A stretch of DNA of 64,000 nt from Parendozoicomonas haliclonae (lineage in GTDB: Bacteria; Pseudomonadota; Gammaproteobacteria; Pseudomonadales; Endozoicomonadaceae): contig NZ_FWPT01000002.1 in NCBI RefSeq assembly GCF_900174585.1, positions 638,225-702,224 on the forward strand. Direction: 5' to 3'. This document shows, piece by piece, positions 63,877-64,000 of this stretch. Both the position numbers and the translations under genes were made by a program. Position 1 is the first letter of the stretch, and every line of letters begins with the position of its first letter. A model generated the notes under the pieces. It did not search any database, was not told the DNA's origin, and saw only the letters and a list, made by a program, of their open reading frames with translations.

Positions 63877-63882
63877 TTATGC
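63825..63882 (+). repeat. attC site of cassette 5
   Basis: Inverse core GCCAATTAAC (63825-63834). The stem AAATTC-C-AGGTG-A-CGCC pairs with GGCGCACCTGAATTT across a TTC loop, leaving an unpaired C and A on the top strand (G and T on the bottom strand), the extrahelical bases that IntI recognises. Core GTTATGC, cut after G63876. Confidence 0.92.
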
Positions 63883-64000
63883 GTAGTTGTGCCATATGAA
63901 TCGTGCCCATCAAAACGATTATCGTCACGCCAAAAATAAGTTCAGTGAAAGCTGGCGTACACGTTCATCGCAAACAAATTCTTTTCAGACGGGTAAATCG
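63877..64000 (+). mobile_element. Cassette 6 (type B copy), cut off by window end
   Basis: Starts TTATGCGTAG like cassette 2, and the 124 bases in view are about 85% identical to it by eye, including CAGTGAAAGCTGGCGTA. It continues beyond the window. Confidence 0.85.

Larger units (their letters stand above)
62046..64000 (+). mobile_element. Integron cassette array (at least six cassettes)
   Basis: The array is read from GTT cores paired with their own inverse cores. Cassettes: 1 (A, 62046-62286), 2 (B, 62287-62683), 3 (A', 62684-62923), 4 (B', 62924-63317), 5 (GNAT, 63318-63876), 6 (B'', 63877 to beyond the window). All lie in one orientation away from intI. Only cassette 5 has a conventional gene. 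The A/B sequences differ in composition and codon use from the chromosomal genes. Confidence 0.88.

Overview
The window looks like a chromosome segment from a marine, probably host-associated gammaproteobacterium of the Oceanospirillales/Endozoicomonas kind. This placement rests on gene content and on the Pseudomonas-like order of the cell-wall/lipoate block; the genus is an inference. Coding density is high, there are no rRNA or tRNA genes that I can see, and there are no insertion sequences.

Region by region: (1) 1-4.5 kb: 3' part of a large pilY1 and a pilE-like pilin (type IV pilus). (2) 4.5-12.1 kb: a YqhA-like membrane protein, a GcvA-like LysR regulator, a split glycine decarboxylase (gcvPA-gcvPB) without gcvT or gcvH, an AcoX/NAD-kinase-like gene, an SDR and an orphan amino-acid-binding protein. 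(3) 12.2-23.2 kb: the minus-strand block proA-rsfS-rlmH-mrdA-rodA-mltB-rlpA-dacC-ybeD-lipB-lipA, collinear with Pseudomonas except that nadD is missing between proA and rsfS. (4) 23.3-24.5 kb: a purine riboswitch of the adenine type in front of an adenine-deaminase-type gene. (5) 24.5-28.7 kb: an OprD-like porin, a reductive-dehalogenase-like rdhB/rdhA pair and a LuxR-type regulator. (6) 28.9-34.2 kb: two large PAS-containing sensor kinases. (7) 34.4-37.3 kb: an RmlD-like protein without its catalytic Tyr/Lys pair, and two ompW paralogues flanking a 41-residue membrane protein that resembles the cbb3 oxidase subunit CcoM. (8) 37.6-60.5 kb: mixed housekeeping and accessory genes (hrpB, trmH, tesB, ubiX, mpl, SDRs, cupins, a DedA-PAP2 fusion, a hydrolase with a PilZ-like tail) and a secreted protein with C-terminal zinc-finger-like motifs. 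(9) 60.8-64.0 kb: a chromosomal integron.

The integron is the most unusual region. intI is on the minus strand, and an array of at least six cassettes runs away from it. Cassettes 1 and 3 are diverged copies of one small cassette (A, about 240 bp). Cassettes 2, 4 and 6 are copies of another (B, about 395 bp). Cassette 5 carries a GNAT acetyltransferase. The A and B cassettes have no ordinary gene: A keeps a 48-codon ORF with a good ribosome-binding site that is broken in the second copy, and B appears non-coding but carries internal repeats and inverted repeats. Each complete cassette is bounded by a GTT core and a matching inverse core, so the boundaries can be read directly.

Regulation visible in the sequence includes the adenine riboswitch, a near-consensus ANR/FNR box upstream of the CcoM-like gene, a pair of GTATAC half-sites upstream of the PilZ-like hydrolase, and many hairpins that probably act as terminators.
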